The notes under the pieces were generated by a model that had not been told where the DNA came from, ran no database searches, and saw nothing but the letters and a program-made list of their open reading frames with translations. Below are positions 1-8,265 of a stretch of DNA of 64,000 nucleotides, piece by piece. Positions within the stretch are counted from its first letter, which is position 1, and each line of letters begins with the position of its first letter. Origin of the DNA: Devosia nanyangense (GTDB taxonomy: Bacteria > Pseudomonadota > Alphaproteobacteria > Rhizobiales > Devosiaceae); the NCBI GenBank assembly GCA_016213505.1, contig JACRAF010000031.1, positions 1 to 64,000 of the forward strand, given 5' to 3'. The translations under genes were made by a program, and so were the position numbers.

Positions 1-105
1 CGCCAACGCGGCAAGCCCAACAAGCTCATCCTCACCGCAATCATGCGAAAGCTCATCGTCATCCTAAATGCCGTCATCGCTTCAGACCAACCCGCTTCGG
101 CTTGA
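1..105 (+). mobile_element. IS110-family transposase, C-terminal end (gene cut by window edge)
   Basis: The first 34 codons, ending in TGA at 103-105, are open from the window edge. They encode a basic, helical tail of the form GKPNKL...MRKLIVILNAV, which is the typical C-terminus of IS110/IS116/IS902 transposases (DEDD-type recombinases that excise and reinsert circular elements). Only the tail is visible, so intactness cannot be judged. The next 225 bases up to the RES gene hold no gene that I recognise and should include the right end of the element. It marks this corner of the window as accessory DNA next to the toxin-antitoxin operon. Confidence 0.7.
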
Positions 106-330
106 CAAGCAAGACGGTAGATAAGTTTTGTTAAGGCACTGTTATGATATGTCTTTATCGAACTTTTTCGACCACCAGGTCGACAGCGGGTTGAGCGCTC
201 GGCGCGAGGTTCCCGGCCTCAGCGCTTTCATCCGAGGAGTGGGCCTGCGCCGTCCACCACGGCCAGCGTGGGGCCTTGGATACCGGCTCTCGTGCGGGTG
301 ATGGCTGTTTGCGGGTTTGGGTTTCCGCAA

Positions 331-927
331 CTACCTCGAAATGCGGACCTGTCTTGCGTTCTGCTGACCCCAAGAGTCCCATTTCACCAAGCCATGGTCC
401 TTCTCGCTCGCCAGCTTTCCTGGCTCTATCTGGTCACAGAAGACGACAAAGTTGGCACAACCCCAGCGAGCACTTGGAACGCACAGACCATCAGCTCCCA
501 AGAAGTGCGCATGCTCCGCGATTTCCTGCATGCGCGGATATTCAAGTTCGCGATCCGCGTGCGAGAGCTGGCCGTAGCTGGACACATCGACACCAATCTT
601 GGCGAGTGCCTCAAGGTCCGGAAAGACGATGCAAGACCGCAGCTCAAGACGAAGTTCGAACAGTCTATAGCTCGCTTTGGTGGGGAAAACTGGTTGCCCC
701 TTGGTCAAATGAAACCATATTTCCGCGATGGCGCCGTCGGCGCTTTCACACGTATAAAGCACGTCGAAGGTCCCATCATCCCAACGTCCGCCGGGTGCTC
801 CGCACTGACAAGGATCGCGTCCTTCGCGAATTACCCGCCAAACGCGAAGCGAGCGCTTAACGCGGCTCAGTGCGTCTAGCCGGTCCAGAAGATCGCTGTC
901 GCGAATCTCGCGCCGGCGCACCATCAA
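331..927 (-). CDS. RES-domain toxin (putative NAD+-consuming toxin of a Res-Xre system)
   Basis: This 198-residue protein has the RES-domain pattern. An N-terminal RVWR block is followed by a G-x-R-W-x-x-G...LYTCES...A-x-x-E stretch (about residues 28-70), then GADGLCVPSARWGCANFVVF near residues 150-170, matching the conserved Arg, Tyr/Glu and Ser positions of the fold. Characterised RES toxins (MbcT, Pseudomonas putida Res) degrade NAD+, which stops growth. The ATG overlaps the stop of the upstream Xre-type antitoxin gene by 4 bases (ATGA), indicating translational coupling. It is the last gene of a three-gene minus-strand operon, and an IS110 end lies just beyond it. Family assignment is firm; activity is inferred. 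Confidence 0.85.
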   Translation of the reverse strand: MMVRRREIRDSDLLDRLDALSRVKRSLRVWRVIREGRDPCQCGAPGGRWDDGTFDVLYTCESADGAIAEIWFHLTKGQPVFPTKASYRLFELRLELRSCIVFPDLEALAKIGVDVSSYGQLSHADRELEYPRMQEIAEHAHFLGADGLCVPSARWGCANFVVFCDQIEPGKLASEKDHGLVKWDSWGQQNARQVRISR

Positions 928-1265
928 AGATAAGCCTCAGCGTCTAGGCGCTCCAAAATACCGAGCACTTCCTCTGACTTTCCTTCGTTAATCAAATCAA
1001 TGGCCCTTCGCCCGTCCAATTGTGGATGTCGGGCAAATAGCCACAAGCGAATATCATCCGCCGAATAATACTCCCCGAGCCTGCCAACAATGTAGTGCAG
1101 GTCAGAGATAACAAGTTGCGTGCCAGGATGTGGACGTACCGACCCGGTTCGCCATCTAGATACCGTCGCTTTGGACACGTCCGTTATGTTGGCAAGGTCC
1201 GTTCCGCTCAAGCCGCCTTGCGACTGTAGATCATCGATTATCCGGGAGACGGCACTGACGCTCAT
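924..1265 (-). CDS. Xre/MbcA/ParS-family antitoxin
   Basis: This 113-residue protein has an N-terminal helix-turn-helix (about residues 15-45, with LANITDVSKATVSRWRTG) and a C-terminal toxin-binding domain of the MbcA/ParS (DUF2384) type. The latter is recognisable from LWLFARHPQLDGRRAIDLI and the terminal acidic helix. Such antitoxins neutralise RES toxins in a complex and repress their own operon. It overlaps by 4 bases both the upstream barrel gene and the downstream RES gene. Most Res-Xre loci are two-gene units with the antitoxin first; here the antitoxin is the middle gene. The inverted repeat at 2619-2656 is its likely operator. Confidence 0.85.
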   Translation of the reverse strand: MSVSAVSRIIDDLQSQGGLSGTDLANITDVSKATVSRWRTGSVRPHPGTQLVISDLHYIVGRLGEYYSADDIRLWLFARHPQLDGRRAIDLINEGKSEEVLGILERLDAEAYL

Positions 1266-2608
1266 TTTTTTGCTTCTTTCGGATTTTTGGCAGCGGGCTG
1301 TCTGGAAGTGATGATCTTCGCACGGGGCATATCACTAGAACGACGTTCGTGGTAATTCTCTAGAGCGGAGGCTAAGCTGTCCATGTGATGAGAGTGAGCG
1401 ATGTACCGCTCGATCAGGTTTTTTCCGTCCAAGCCCAATCGTGCGGCGTCTTCCTCCGTAGGGCGAAGCTTCGCAACCGCGCGTGCGGTCCGCACGGTGG
1501 AAGCTAGCGGCTTCTCCAAGAAGTAGCCTTCTCGCCGGGATGGAGGGATGTTTTCTAAAGCCGCTACCGCTGCAGTGGCCCTGAAGGCGGCATGGCTTCG
1601 AGGGTCACGCAGCATGTCCTCCAATCCATGGGGGCAACACTGGCGATCGGGGCAGGAGCAGATGCGTCGTCCCCCTGGAGCGCCCGCGAGCAGTTCCAAC
1701 TCATTCTTGGTCGGAGCCTTTCCTAAGTCAGGCACCTCGACGCGAATGACAGGGCCGAAGCCCTCGTCATCATTACGAGGTTCTGGCGGGAGGTGCCAGT
1801 CACTAGCATCGAACCTCTCTTTCTCCGCCACTCCGTGCGCAACGCCGGACACAGTACCGAACGCCAAAGCCGCGAGGCTTGTCAGGCCGCCGAGATAGTC
1901 GGCCACAATGGGTCGCCCCACATTGTGAAATCTCTCCAATGACGAAAGAAACCGGATTGTCTTTAGCGGCCCGCCACCGACGTCCATCCCCGACGTTCTG
2001 ATCCAGATATTCTCAATCGGAAGATCGGCTAGTGCAGTGGAGACGGCCCCCCTGACCGCCACGTCCTTCAGCTCCGCGTTCGACAGAATTACTGGGTAGT
2101 CGATGGTGATCGCCGACCCACCGAGTCGGTCCAGCGAAGCGCGGAGAGCAAGGCACATTGCTCGATCAATTTCGAACCAGCCCGGGTTTGTCCGGTCACC
2201 GAGAAAATGGGTCGGTGAAAGCACCGCTGCTAGTTCGTTCCTGACCGCGAACTCCGCAATCTTGTCTGCGAGCCTACGAATGCCTTTTTCATTGAAGTCG
2301 GCAGCTTCAAATGGTCGTTGCCAGTCGGGCTTCACCCACGGCGAATGTCGAGCATGCCCCGAGAACTTTCGTGGGCTGGAAAGTTCGGCCAGTTCGGTGT
2401 CGAGCACGACTTCTATCCCGTCGTCTCGAAGGGTCTTCAAGAACTCCTGCTGAAACCCCACTCGCGAGGCATCGACGACAACCCGCTGAGCACGTAGCCG
2501 ACCGGCGGCGTATAGATCAGCTAACTTCTTGTGAGCGCTTCCAATTAGGACGAACAGGGCAAGCGGCGAGCTTTCTTGACTGACGGGAAACGGAAGTATC
2601 TGGGCCAT
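1262..2608 (-). CDS. Putative beta/alpha-barrel protein coupled to a Res-Xre operon
   Basis: I do not recognise a characterised homologue of this 448-residue protein. Alternating hydrophobic strands and amphipathic helices (RVVVDASRV, GIEVVLDTE, LAAVLSPTHFL, SAITIDYPVIL, NIWIRTSG, GRPIVADYLGGL) suggest a TIM barrel over roughly residues 15-270. Near residue 325 is a Cys/His cluster, C-S-C-x4-C-C-P-H followed by a His about 15 residues on, placed like the zinc site that follows the barrel of tRNA-guanine transglycosylases; that similarity is weak and only an inference. The C-terminus is basic (KKxxKEAKK type). The ATG is preceded by a purine-rich site (AGGGGG, 6 bases away). Its end overlaps the antitoxin start by 4 bases, so it is the first gene of the operon and is probably under antitoxin control. 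Confidence 0.6.
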   Translation of the reverse strand: MAQILPFPVSQESSPLALFVLIGSAHKKLADLYAAGRLRAQRVVVDASRVGFQQEFLKTLRDDGIEVVLDTELAELSSPRKFSGHARHSPWVKPDWQRPFEAADFNEKGIRRLADKIAEFAVRNELAAVLSPTHFLGDRTNPGWFEIDRAMCLALRASLDRLGGSAITIDYPVILSNAELKDVAVRGAVSTALADLPIENIWIRTSGMDVGGGPLKTIRFLSSLERFHNVGRPIVADYLGGLTSLAALAFGTVSGVAHGVAEKERFDASDWHLPPEPRNDDEGFGPVIRVEVPDLGKAPTKNELELLAGAPGGRRICSCPDRQCCPHGLEDMLRDPRSHAAFRATAAVAALENIPPSRREGYFLEKPLASTVRTARAVAKLRPTEEDAARLGLDGKNLIERYIAHSHHMDSLASALENYHERRSSDMPRAKIITSRQPAAKNPKEAKK

Positions 2609-2618
2609 CGGTTCCCCC

Positions 2619-2661
2619 TTTTGTGTTTCACAATGCTACCATCCTGAAACACAAAAGTCAA
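2619..2661 (-). promoter_or_regulatory. Promoter and palindromic operator of the barrel-Xre-RES operon
   Basis: Read on the minus strand, TTGACT (2661-2656) and TAGCAT (2638-2633) are separated by exactly 17 bases, close to a sigma-70 consensus. A perfect inverted repeat, TTTTGTGTTTCA at 2619-2630 and TGAAACACAAAA at 2645-2656 with 14 bases between, overlays it. One arm lies in the spacer next to the -35 box, the other covers the expected transcription start. The start codon at 2608 follows. This geometry fits autorepression by the Xre-type antitoxin of the operon. Confidence 0.75.
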
Positions 2662-2746
2662 ATTTCCAACTCTTGGCGCGGTGCTCGCCGCTAGCCTCCA
2701 TCCCGAAATCGTGCTCCCATCCCCACACCCCACCCCGGAGTCCCCC

Positions 2747-3424
2747 ATGGGCACCCGCATCACCCTCACCGCATCCGATGGCTTCACCCTCAATGCCTAC
2801 ACCGCGACGCCCGAGACAAAGCCTCGCGGCGGCGTCGTGGTGATCCAGGAGATCTGGGGGCTGTGCAATTTCGTGCGCGGCGTCGTCGATCGCTTCGCGC
2901 GGCACGGCTACCTGGCGGTGGCGCCGGCGATGTTCGACCGGCTGAAATTCGGCTTCGAGAGCGAGGATTATGCCGCCGGCAGCGCCTACGCCACCATGGG
3001 CGAACTGATGAAGAATTTCAGCCACCAAACCGCGCTGCTCGACGTCGCGGCGGCGATCAAGGCGGCGTCGGCGGGCGGCAAGGTCGGGATCACCGGCTAT
3101 TGCTTCGGCGGCAATGTCAGCTGGCGCGCCGCGCATGCCGGGCTCGGGCTCTCGGCGGCCTCGGGCTATTATGGCGGGGGCGTGCCCAGCTACATCGATC
3201 TCGAGCCGCAGATCCCGCTCGAAATGCACTATGGCGACAGGGACACCGGCATTCCGCTCGAGCAGGTCGAGGCGCTGCGCGCCCGCTACCCCGATGTCGG
3301 CATCTACCTCTACCCGGCCGAGCACGGTTTTTGCAATTCCGACCGGCCGGAGAAATTCGACGAGGCGTCGTGCAAGAAGGCGAGCGCCCGCACGCTGGAG
3401 TTTTTTCACAAGCACCTGGCGTGA
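2747..3424 (+). CDS. Dienelactone hydrolase family protein
   Basis: This 225-residue alpha/beta-hydrolase has the dienelactone hydrolase signature: QEIWGL near the N-terminus, a nucleophile elbow with cysteine (GYCFGG), the acid in HYGDRD and the histidine in AEHGF, giving a Cys-Asp-His triad. Family members open lactones such as dienelactone, or hydrolyse other small esters, in the cytoplasm. The ATG at 2747 is chosen over an upstream in-frame start because the preceding 22 codons are proline-rich and unlike the family N-terminus. The gene stands alone; no chlorocatechol pathway genes are nearby, so the substrate is unknown. Confidence 0.85.
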   Translation: MGTRITLTASDGFTLNAYTATPETKPRGGVVVIQEIWGLCNFVRGVVDRFARHGYLAVAPAMFDRLKFGFESEDYAAGSAYATMGELMKNFSHQTALLDVAAAIKAASAGGKVGITGYCFGGNVSWRAAHAGLGLSAASGYYGGGVPSYIDLEPQIPLEMHYGDRDTGIPLEQVEALRARYPDVGIYLYPAEHGFCNSDRPEKFDEASCKKASARTLEFFHKHLA

Positions 3425-3853
3425 GGTCTTCACCCTCCCCCGCACCAGCGGTTGGCGTGCGCCAGAGCGCAACGCTATGGGAGGGCAGCACAGTTCGGAC
3501 CGACAGGTCCGTAGCGAAGCTGGGGAGGGGGGTGAAGCGTGCTCGGTGCCGACTGCTTCCCCCCTCCTGCTCGATCACGGACTTAGCGAAGGGGCTAAGT
3601 CCTATCTCGCTTCCTCCCCCGCAAGGGGGGAGGTGGGGTGCCGACTGCGGGTTCGCGGGATGAATGCATTAGAACACCATTCAACTATCTCGACGTCGCC
3701 TTCACCGAAAGTCTCGCGGCGCCTCCGGTGGCGCTCTGCGGCCGCATGGCATTGCGGCATGCTTAGCCCGAGCCCACGCAGCGCGCCTGAACCCCTCATC
3801 CGGCGCTGCGCGCCACCTCCTCCCCTGAGGGGAGAAGGGAGTGGAGATCACAG
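3425..3853. other. Gene-free stretch with palindromic units
   Basis: There is no convincing gene in these 429 bases. A perfect 9-bp stem lies at 3579-3602 (GGACTTAGC / GCTAAGTCC, 6-base loop), and a CCTCCCCC / GGGGGAGG stem at 3613-3633. Both resemble palindromic units seen downstream of other genes in this window (32,100 and 34,259). A decayed copy of the next gene's 5' end lies at 3669-3725. The stretch just before 3854 is purine-rich and may hold that gene's ribosome binding site. Confidence 0.6.
3669..3725 (+). pseudogene. Fragment duplicating the 5' end of the next gene
   Basis: These bases align with 3861-3917, the 5' end of the following hypothetical gene, over about 55 positions with a one-base deletion and scattered substitutions. 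Past the deletion the reading YLDVAFTESLAAP parallels YLEAAFAESLAAP of the intact gene. Similarity stops after about 57 bases. It is best read as the remnant of a tandem paralogue. Confidence 0.6.
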
Positions 3854-4300
3854 GTGCCGCTAAAACACCATTTCACCTATCTCGAGGCTGCCTTTGCCGA
3901 AAGCCTCGCGGCGCCGCTCTCGGCGCGCAAGGCCATGCTGGTGGCGGTGCTGGCCGATGCCTATGCCGACCGGCTGTTCGCCGCCGGCGGCACCGGGGCC
4001 GAGGATATCCTCGCCTTCCGCGCCGGGCTCGCGGCGCAGTCCGAAGCGCTGGCGCTGGTCTTCGCGCTGTGCGCGGCAAAACCCGGCGGGGCGCGGCTGG
4101 TGACCGAGGCGGTCGAGGTGCCGATTGCCGACTATCCAATACTCGGCGTCGCCGACTACATGGTGTCGCTCTACAACCAGAACACCGTTTTTCGCGTCCG
4201 CATCGCCTTGCCCGATGGCGGCCGGCGGCTGGTGCACGAGGTGCTGGCGGAGGCCATCGCGGTGTTGCGGGCGCTGGCGCCCGACTCGTCTCCGCCCTGA
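3854..4300 (+). CDS. Hypothetical protein, 148 residues
   Basis: I do not recognise this protein. It begins with GTG, the only start consistent with the conserved-looking N-terminus (PLKHHFTYLEAAFAESL). It is alpha-helical, alanine-rich, and without signal peptide or membrane segment. A central block (VPIADYPILGVADYMVSLYNQN) is followed by a strand pair (TVFRVRIALPDGGRRLVHEVL). A decayed relative of its 5' end lies directly upstream, indicating a past tandem duplication. Base composition suits real coding sequence. Confidence 0.6.
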   Translation: MPLKHHFTYLEAAFAESLAAPLSARKAMLVAVLADAYADRLFAAGGTGAEDILAFRAGLAAQSEALALVFALCAAKPGGARLVTEAVEVPIADYPILGVADYMVSLYNQNTVFRVRIALPDGGRRLVHEVLAEAIAVLRALAPDSSPP

Positions 4301-4554
4301 GGGTCGAGGGGCCCCGAGGACAAACCCGGCGCGGCCTTCTGCTCAGCGGGGGGAGGGCGGAGCGGCCGCAGGTCGAGGCGGTCGAGGGGGCTTTCCCCGG
4401 GGCGCCGTGCCTGGCGGACCGCTCCGGCCGCCGCGGGCGGTTCCGGCCGCGCTTTTCCGGCCACCAGCCGGGAAAATTCGCACGATGTTAACGTTGATCA
4501 TCGAAGCTCCCGGAATTGCAGAAGCGTCGTTTTTCCAGAAGGAACCTCCCCCCG

Positions 4555-7014
4555 ATGACCAATACCAAGGTGAAACTCCCCAGGCTCAAGCTCCGGGGCA
4601 AGATCATCATGGCCGCAGCGCTGGTGTTCACCGTCGCCATCGCGGCCTCTCTGCTCTATGTCGTGACCTCGTCGCGGCAGAGGGACCTGGCGACCGCCGA
4701 CCACGAGCTGGCCAATCTGGCCGAGGATCGCGCCGACGAAATCCGCATCCGCATCGCGCAATACGCGACCGTCGCTGCCTCCACCGCGCACGTCGCCGAG
4801 GCGCTGATCGCCAATCCCAATGCCCCGCTCGGCGTGTTCGGCGGCATCGTCACCAAACAGGCCGAAAGCGTGCCGGATGCGCTCGGCGTGCTGGTCATGA
4901 TGGCGCCCAGCGCCGGCCTGGGCATTCGTCCCGATTTCACCAATTCGACCTTCGGCTACAAGGACGGCTATTTCGCCGCCTATGCGGCGCGCGCCGCGGC
5001 TGGCCAGCCGCTCGCCATGTCGAGCGTCGAGCAGCAGAACGGCGAGGGCTATCCCTGGTTCGACGCCGACATGAAGGCGGGCTCCGACGTCACTGGTCCT
5101 GAGGTCTATGGCGAGGTGCTCTATACTTCGGTCACCTCGATCATCAACAATCCAGCGGGCAAGCCGGTCGGCCTCGCCGTCGTGCCGTTCGACGGCAAGA
5201 CGCTCTCCGCCCTGATCGGCGGCGAGCCGCCGATGGGCATCGGCTTCGCCGGCGTCATCAATGCCGACGGCGTCTGGGTGATGAACCCCGACCCGACGGT
5301 GCTCGGCACCAAGGCCGAGGACAGCTGGGTCACCGACACGGTCAAGGCGCTCGGCGACAAGGACCTGTACCAGACCACCGGTCCGGCGCCCGACGGCACG
5401 GTGTGGAGCCTCACCGCCCGCACCTTCGAACTGCCCGGCAGTACGCGGCGCTGGACCGTACTGGTCTCGGTGCCGCAGAACATCCTGCTCACCGCCTCCA
5501 ACGCCCAGCTGATGAGCTTTCTCGTCGGCGGCCTGGTGCTGCTCGGCGTCGGCCTCGTCGCCTTCTTCCTCCTCGGCAATTCCATTGCCAAGCCGGTCAC
5601 CCGCATGACCGCCGTGATGCGCAGGATCGCCGACAGCGACCACAGCGTCGAGGTGCCTTACGCCACCCGCCGCGACGAAATCGGCGACATGGCCAAGGCC
5701 GTCGCGGTGTTCCGCGAGAACGGCCTCAAGGTGGCGCAGCTGACCGAGGCAGAAGCCGCCCGCATCGTCCACGACCAGGAGGCCCGTGCCCGCATGATGG
5801 GCGAACTGCGCGAGGCCTTCGGCAACGTCGTCGACGCGGCGGTGAACGGCGATTTCTCGCGGCGCGTCGAGACCCAGTTCCCCGACGCCGAACTCAACGC
5901 CATCGCCCTGTCGATCAACAACCTCGTCACCACCGTCGATCGCGGCCTCGGCGAGACCGGTTCGGTGCTCGCGGCGCTGGCCGATACCAACCTCAGCAAG
6001 CGCGTCGAGGGCGATTATGCCGGGGCCTTCGCCCGGCTCAAGGGCGACACCAATGCGGTGGCCGAAAAGCTCACCGAGATCGTCGGCCGGCTGAAGAACA
6101 CCTCCGGCTCGCTGAAGCTCGCGACCTCCGAGATCCTCTCGGGCGCCAACGACCTTTCCGAGCGCACCACCAAGCAGGCCTCGACCATTCAGGAGACCTC
6201 GGCCGCCATGGACCGGCTCGCCGAGACGGTGATGGACAACGCCAAGCGGGCCAGCGAGGCCAGCGGCGTCGCCGCCACCGTCACCCGCACCGCCGAAGAG
6301 GGCGGCCAGGTGATGACCGCCGCCAACGCCGCGATGGAGCGGATCACCCAGTCCTCCGGCAAGATTTCCAACATCATCGGGCTCATCGACGACATCGCCT
6401 TCCAGACCAACCTCCTGGCGCTCAACGCCTCGGTCGAAGCAGCGCGCGCCGGCGAGGCGGGCAAGGGCTTTGCCGTCGTCGCCGTCGAAGTGCGGCGGCT
6501 GGCGCAATCGGCAGCCCAGGCCTCGTCCGAGGTCAAGGGGCTGATCGAGCAGAGTGGCACCGAGGTCACCGGCGGCACCAGACTCGTCGCCGACGCAGCG
6601 CAGAAGCTGACGGCGATGCTCAGCGCCGCCCGCTCCTCCAACGAGCTGATGGACGGTATCGCCAGGGAAAGCCGCGAGCAGGCCTCGGCCATCGAGGAGG
6701 TGACCACCGCGGTCCGCCAGATGGACGAGATGACCCAGCACAACGCCGCCTTGGTCGAACAGATCAACGCCGCCATCGAGCAGACCGAGAGCCAGGCCAG
6801 CGACCTCGACCTCATCGTCGACGTCTTCACCGTCGAGGAGAGCCACCAGGCCGCCCCGGCCAAGGCCGCGCGCCCTGCCGTCAAACCCGCCGCGGTTGCC
6901 AAGGCCAAGCCGGCCGGCGGCATCAAGGCGATGCAGGAGCGGGTCAAGCAGGCCGCCAAATCCTACCTGTCGCGCGGCAGCGCCGCCGTCGAGGCCGACT
7001 GGTCGGAGTTCTGA
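4555..7014 (+). CDS. Methyl-accepting chemotaxis protein with large periplasmic sensor
   Basis: This is an 819-residue transmembrane chemoreceptor. One membrane segment lies near residues 18-40. A periplasmic ligand-binding region of the Cache type follows to about 315 (FGYKDGYFAAY, NGEGYPWFDADMK, ADGVWVMNPDP), then a second membrane segment around 320-345, HAMP domains and a long coiled-coil signalling domain. The hairpin tip reads DDIAFQTNLLALNASVEAAR, the universally conserved CheA/CheW contact. The protein ends in DWSEF, matching the xWxxF tether that recruits CheR/CheB. The start at 4555 has AGAAGGA upstream; an earlier in-frame ATG at 4516 lacks one. No other che genes are in the window, so it is probably an orphan receptor serving a distant cluster. 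Confidence 0.92.
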   Translation: MTNTKVKLPRLKLRGKIIMAAALVFTVAIAASLLYVVTSSRQRDLATADHELANLAEDRADEIRIRIAQYATVAASTAHVAEALIANPNAPLGVFGGIVTKQAESVPDALGVLVMMAPSAGLGIRPDFTNSTFGYKDGYFAAYAARAAAGQPLAMSSVEQQNGEGYPWFDADMKAGSDVTGPEVYGEVLYTSVTSIINNPAGKPVGLAVVPFDGKTLSALIGGEPPMGIGFAGVINADGVWVMNPDPTVLGTKAEDSWVTDTVKALGDKDLYQTTGPAPDGTVWSLTARTFELPGSTRRWTVLVSVPQNILLTASNAQLMSFLVGGLVLLGVGLVAFFLLGNSIAKPVTRMTAVMRRIADSDHSVEVPYATRRDEIGDMAKAVAVFRENGLKVAQLTEAEAARIVHDQEARARMMGELREAFGNVVDAAVNGDFSRRVETQFPDAELNAIALSINNLVTTVDRGLGETGSVLAALADTNLSKRVEGDYAGAFARLKGDTNAVAEKLTEIVGRLKNTSGSLKLATSEILSGANDLSERTTKQASTIQETSAAMDRLAETVMDNAKRASEASGVAATVTRTAEEGGQVMTAANAAMERITQSSGKISNIIGLIDDIAFQTNLLALNASVEAARAGEAGKGFAVVAVEVRRLAQSAAQASSEVKGLIEQSGTEVTGGTRLVADAAQKLTAMLSAARSSNELMDGIARESREQASAIEEVTTAVRQMDEMTQHNAALVEQINAAIEQTESQASDLDLIVDVFTVEESHQAAPAKAARPAVKPAAVAKAKPAGGIKAMQERVKQAAKSYLSRGSAAVEADWSEF

Positions 7015-7020
7015 TCTCCC

Positions 7021-7125
7021 CCTTCCCCCCTCGGGATACCCTGGGGGGAAGGACAGTCTGCAATGCGCGTCAGGGTCGGCCGGGCGCAGAAGGTCCCGTG
7101 GGCATCAAGTCCGATTGATGCCCAC
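7021..7125. terminator. Two stem-loops between convergent genes (bidirectional terminator region)
   Basis: A 10-bp stem (CCTTCCCCCC 7021-7030 with GGGGGGAAGG 7043-7052) follows the chemoreceptor stop. A second, perfect 11-bp stem (GTGGGCATCAA 7098-7108 with TTGATGCCCAC 7115-7125, 6-base loop) lies before the end of the convergent AraC gene. Neither has a clear U-run, so the intrinsic terminator role is inferred from position. Confidence 0.55.
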
Positions 7126-7166
7126 AGCGCTTCGGCGCCGCTCCCGCCGGGCGCGCCTCGACGCCG

Positions 7167-8183
7167 TCAGCCCTCAGTCGCCAAGGCGAGCGACGTCTCG
7201 CGCCATTGCGCCGGCGACATCCCGACATGGCGGTGGAAGGCCCGGCTGAAGGCGGCTTCCGAGCCATAGCCCGAGCGCTCGGCAACGCTGGCGAGCTTCA
7301 GCCCCGTGGTGCGCAGCAGATTGGCGGCGAGCTGCATGCGCCACTCGGCGAGGTAGCGCATCGGCGACTGGTCGAGCAGCGCCTTGAAGCGCTCGCCCAG
7401 CACCGAGCGCGAGGTGGCGGCGCGGCGCGCCAGCTCGTCGACCGTCCAGTCACGGATCGGATCGTCGTGCATGAGCTTGAGCGCGCGGCTGACCACCGGA
7501 TCGTTGGTGGCAGCCAGCCATCCGGTCGCCAGCGGCGCCTCCGATGAGTAGAGCCGCAAGGCCTCGACCAGCAGCAATTCAGGCAGGCGAACCGCCGTCC
7601 CGCAGCCCGGACCATCTTCGAGGGCCCGGCTCAGGGCCGCTTCGAGCAACGCCGCGGCGGTGCCGACCGGCCGGATCTTGATCACCGGCGGCAGGCTGCG
7701 CAGGAACGAATTGAACAGCAGTTCGTCGCAGCGGAAATAACCGCAGACCATCTCTGTCAGCTCACCGTCACCGCCATGGCGCAGAATCGGAATGTCGCTC
7801 CATGGGCTCTGTGGCAGCAGGTCCTTGATCTGCACCGGCTCGGCAAATTCCGGGCTTCCCATCACGTGCCGGTGCGAGGACGGCAGGATGGCAAGATCGC
7901 CCGCTTCGAATTCGAGGTGGTGCCCACCGGCGCTGATCCACACCCGGCCCTGGCGCACGACATGGAAAACGATCAGCCGCTCGGCATCGGGTGAAAGCAG
8001 CTCTGCGAGAACGCACGAGCCTGGCGAGTCGAAGGCCCAGGGAGCGCTGTACTCCCCCTTCAGGAACAACGCTCCAGTCAGGCGGATGCGTCCGAGGACG
8101 TCCGACAGCAAAGTCGTCGCCGTCGCGGCGCTGGCGCGAGGCGGCGTTCCAATCAACTCGGACGGCGTTTCGATCATGGTCAT
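7167..8183 (-). CDS. AraC-family transcriptional regulator with cupin sensor domain
   Basis: This is a 338-residue regulator. Residues about 20-210 form a cupin-type sensor of the AraC_binding/Cupin_6 kind (VFHVVRQGRVWISAGG, FEAGDLAILPSSHRHVMG). The C-terminal third carries two helix-turn-helix motifs: DWTVDELARRAATSRSVLGERF, and LKLASVAERSGYGSEAAFSRAF followed by the family end motif GMSPAQWR. It is divergent from the secreted-protein gene starting at 8266, across an 82-base gap, and may control that gene and the following DUF4242 gene. The effector is not evident. Confidence 0.88.
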   Translation of the reverse strand: MTMIETPSELIGTPPRASAATATTLLSDVLGRIRLTGALFLKGEYSAPWAFDSPGSCVLAELLSPDAERLIVFHVVRQGRVWISAGGHHLEFEAGDLAILPSSHRHVMGSPEFAEPVQIKDLLPQSPWSDIPILRHGGDGELTEMVCGYFRCDELLFNSFLRSLPPVIKIRPVGTAAALLEAALSRALEDGPGCGTAVRLPELLLVEALRLYSSEAPLATGWLAATNDPVVSRALKLMHDDPIRDWTVDELARRAATSRSVLGERFKALLDQSPMRYLAEWRMQLAANLLRTTGLKLASVAERSGYGSEAAFSRAFHRHVGMSPAQWRETSLALATEG

Positions 8184-8265
8184 TTCTGGTGGTCCAGATG
8201 AATGGTTGCCCCACCACAGCGACGTTCATCGCGCGGCTGAGGACAATCGTCAATATAGGAATCAT

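Noticed and set aside
4498..6846. Long minus-strand reading frame (about 780 codons) opposite the chemoreceptor
   Set aside because: It is an antisense shadow of a high-GC gene: low-complexity Gly/Asp/His/Arg composition, no domain, and the plus-strand product is an unmistakable chemoreceptor.
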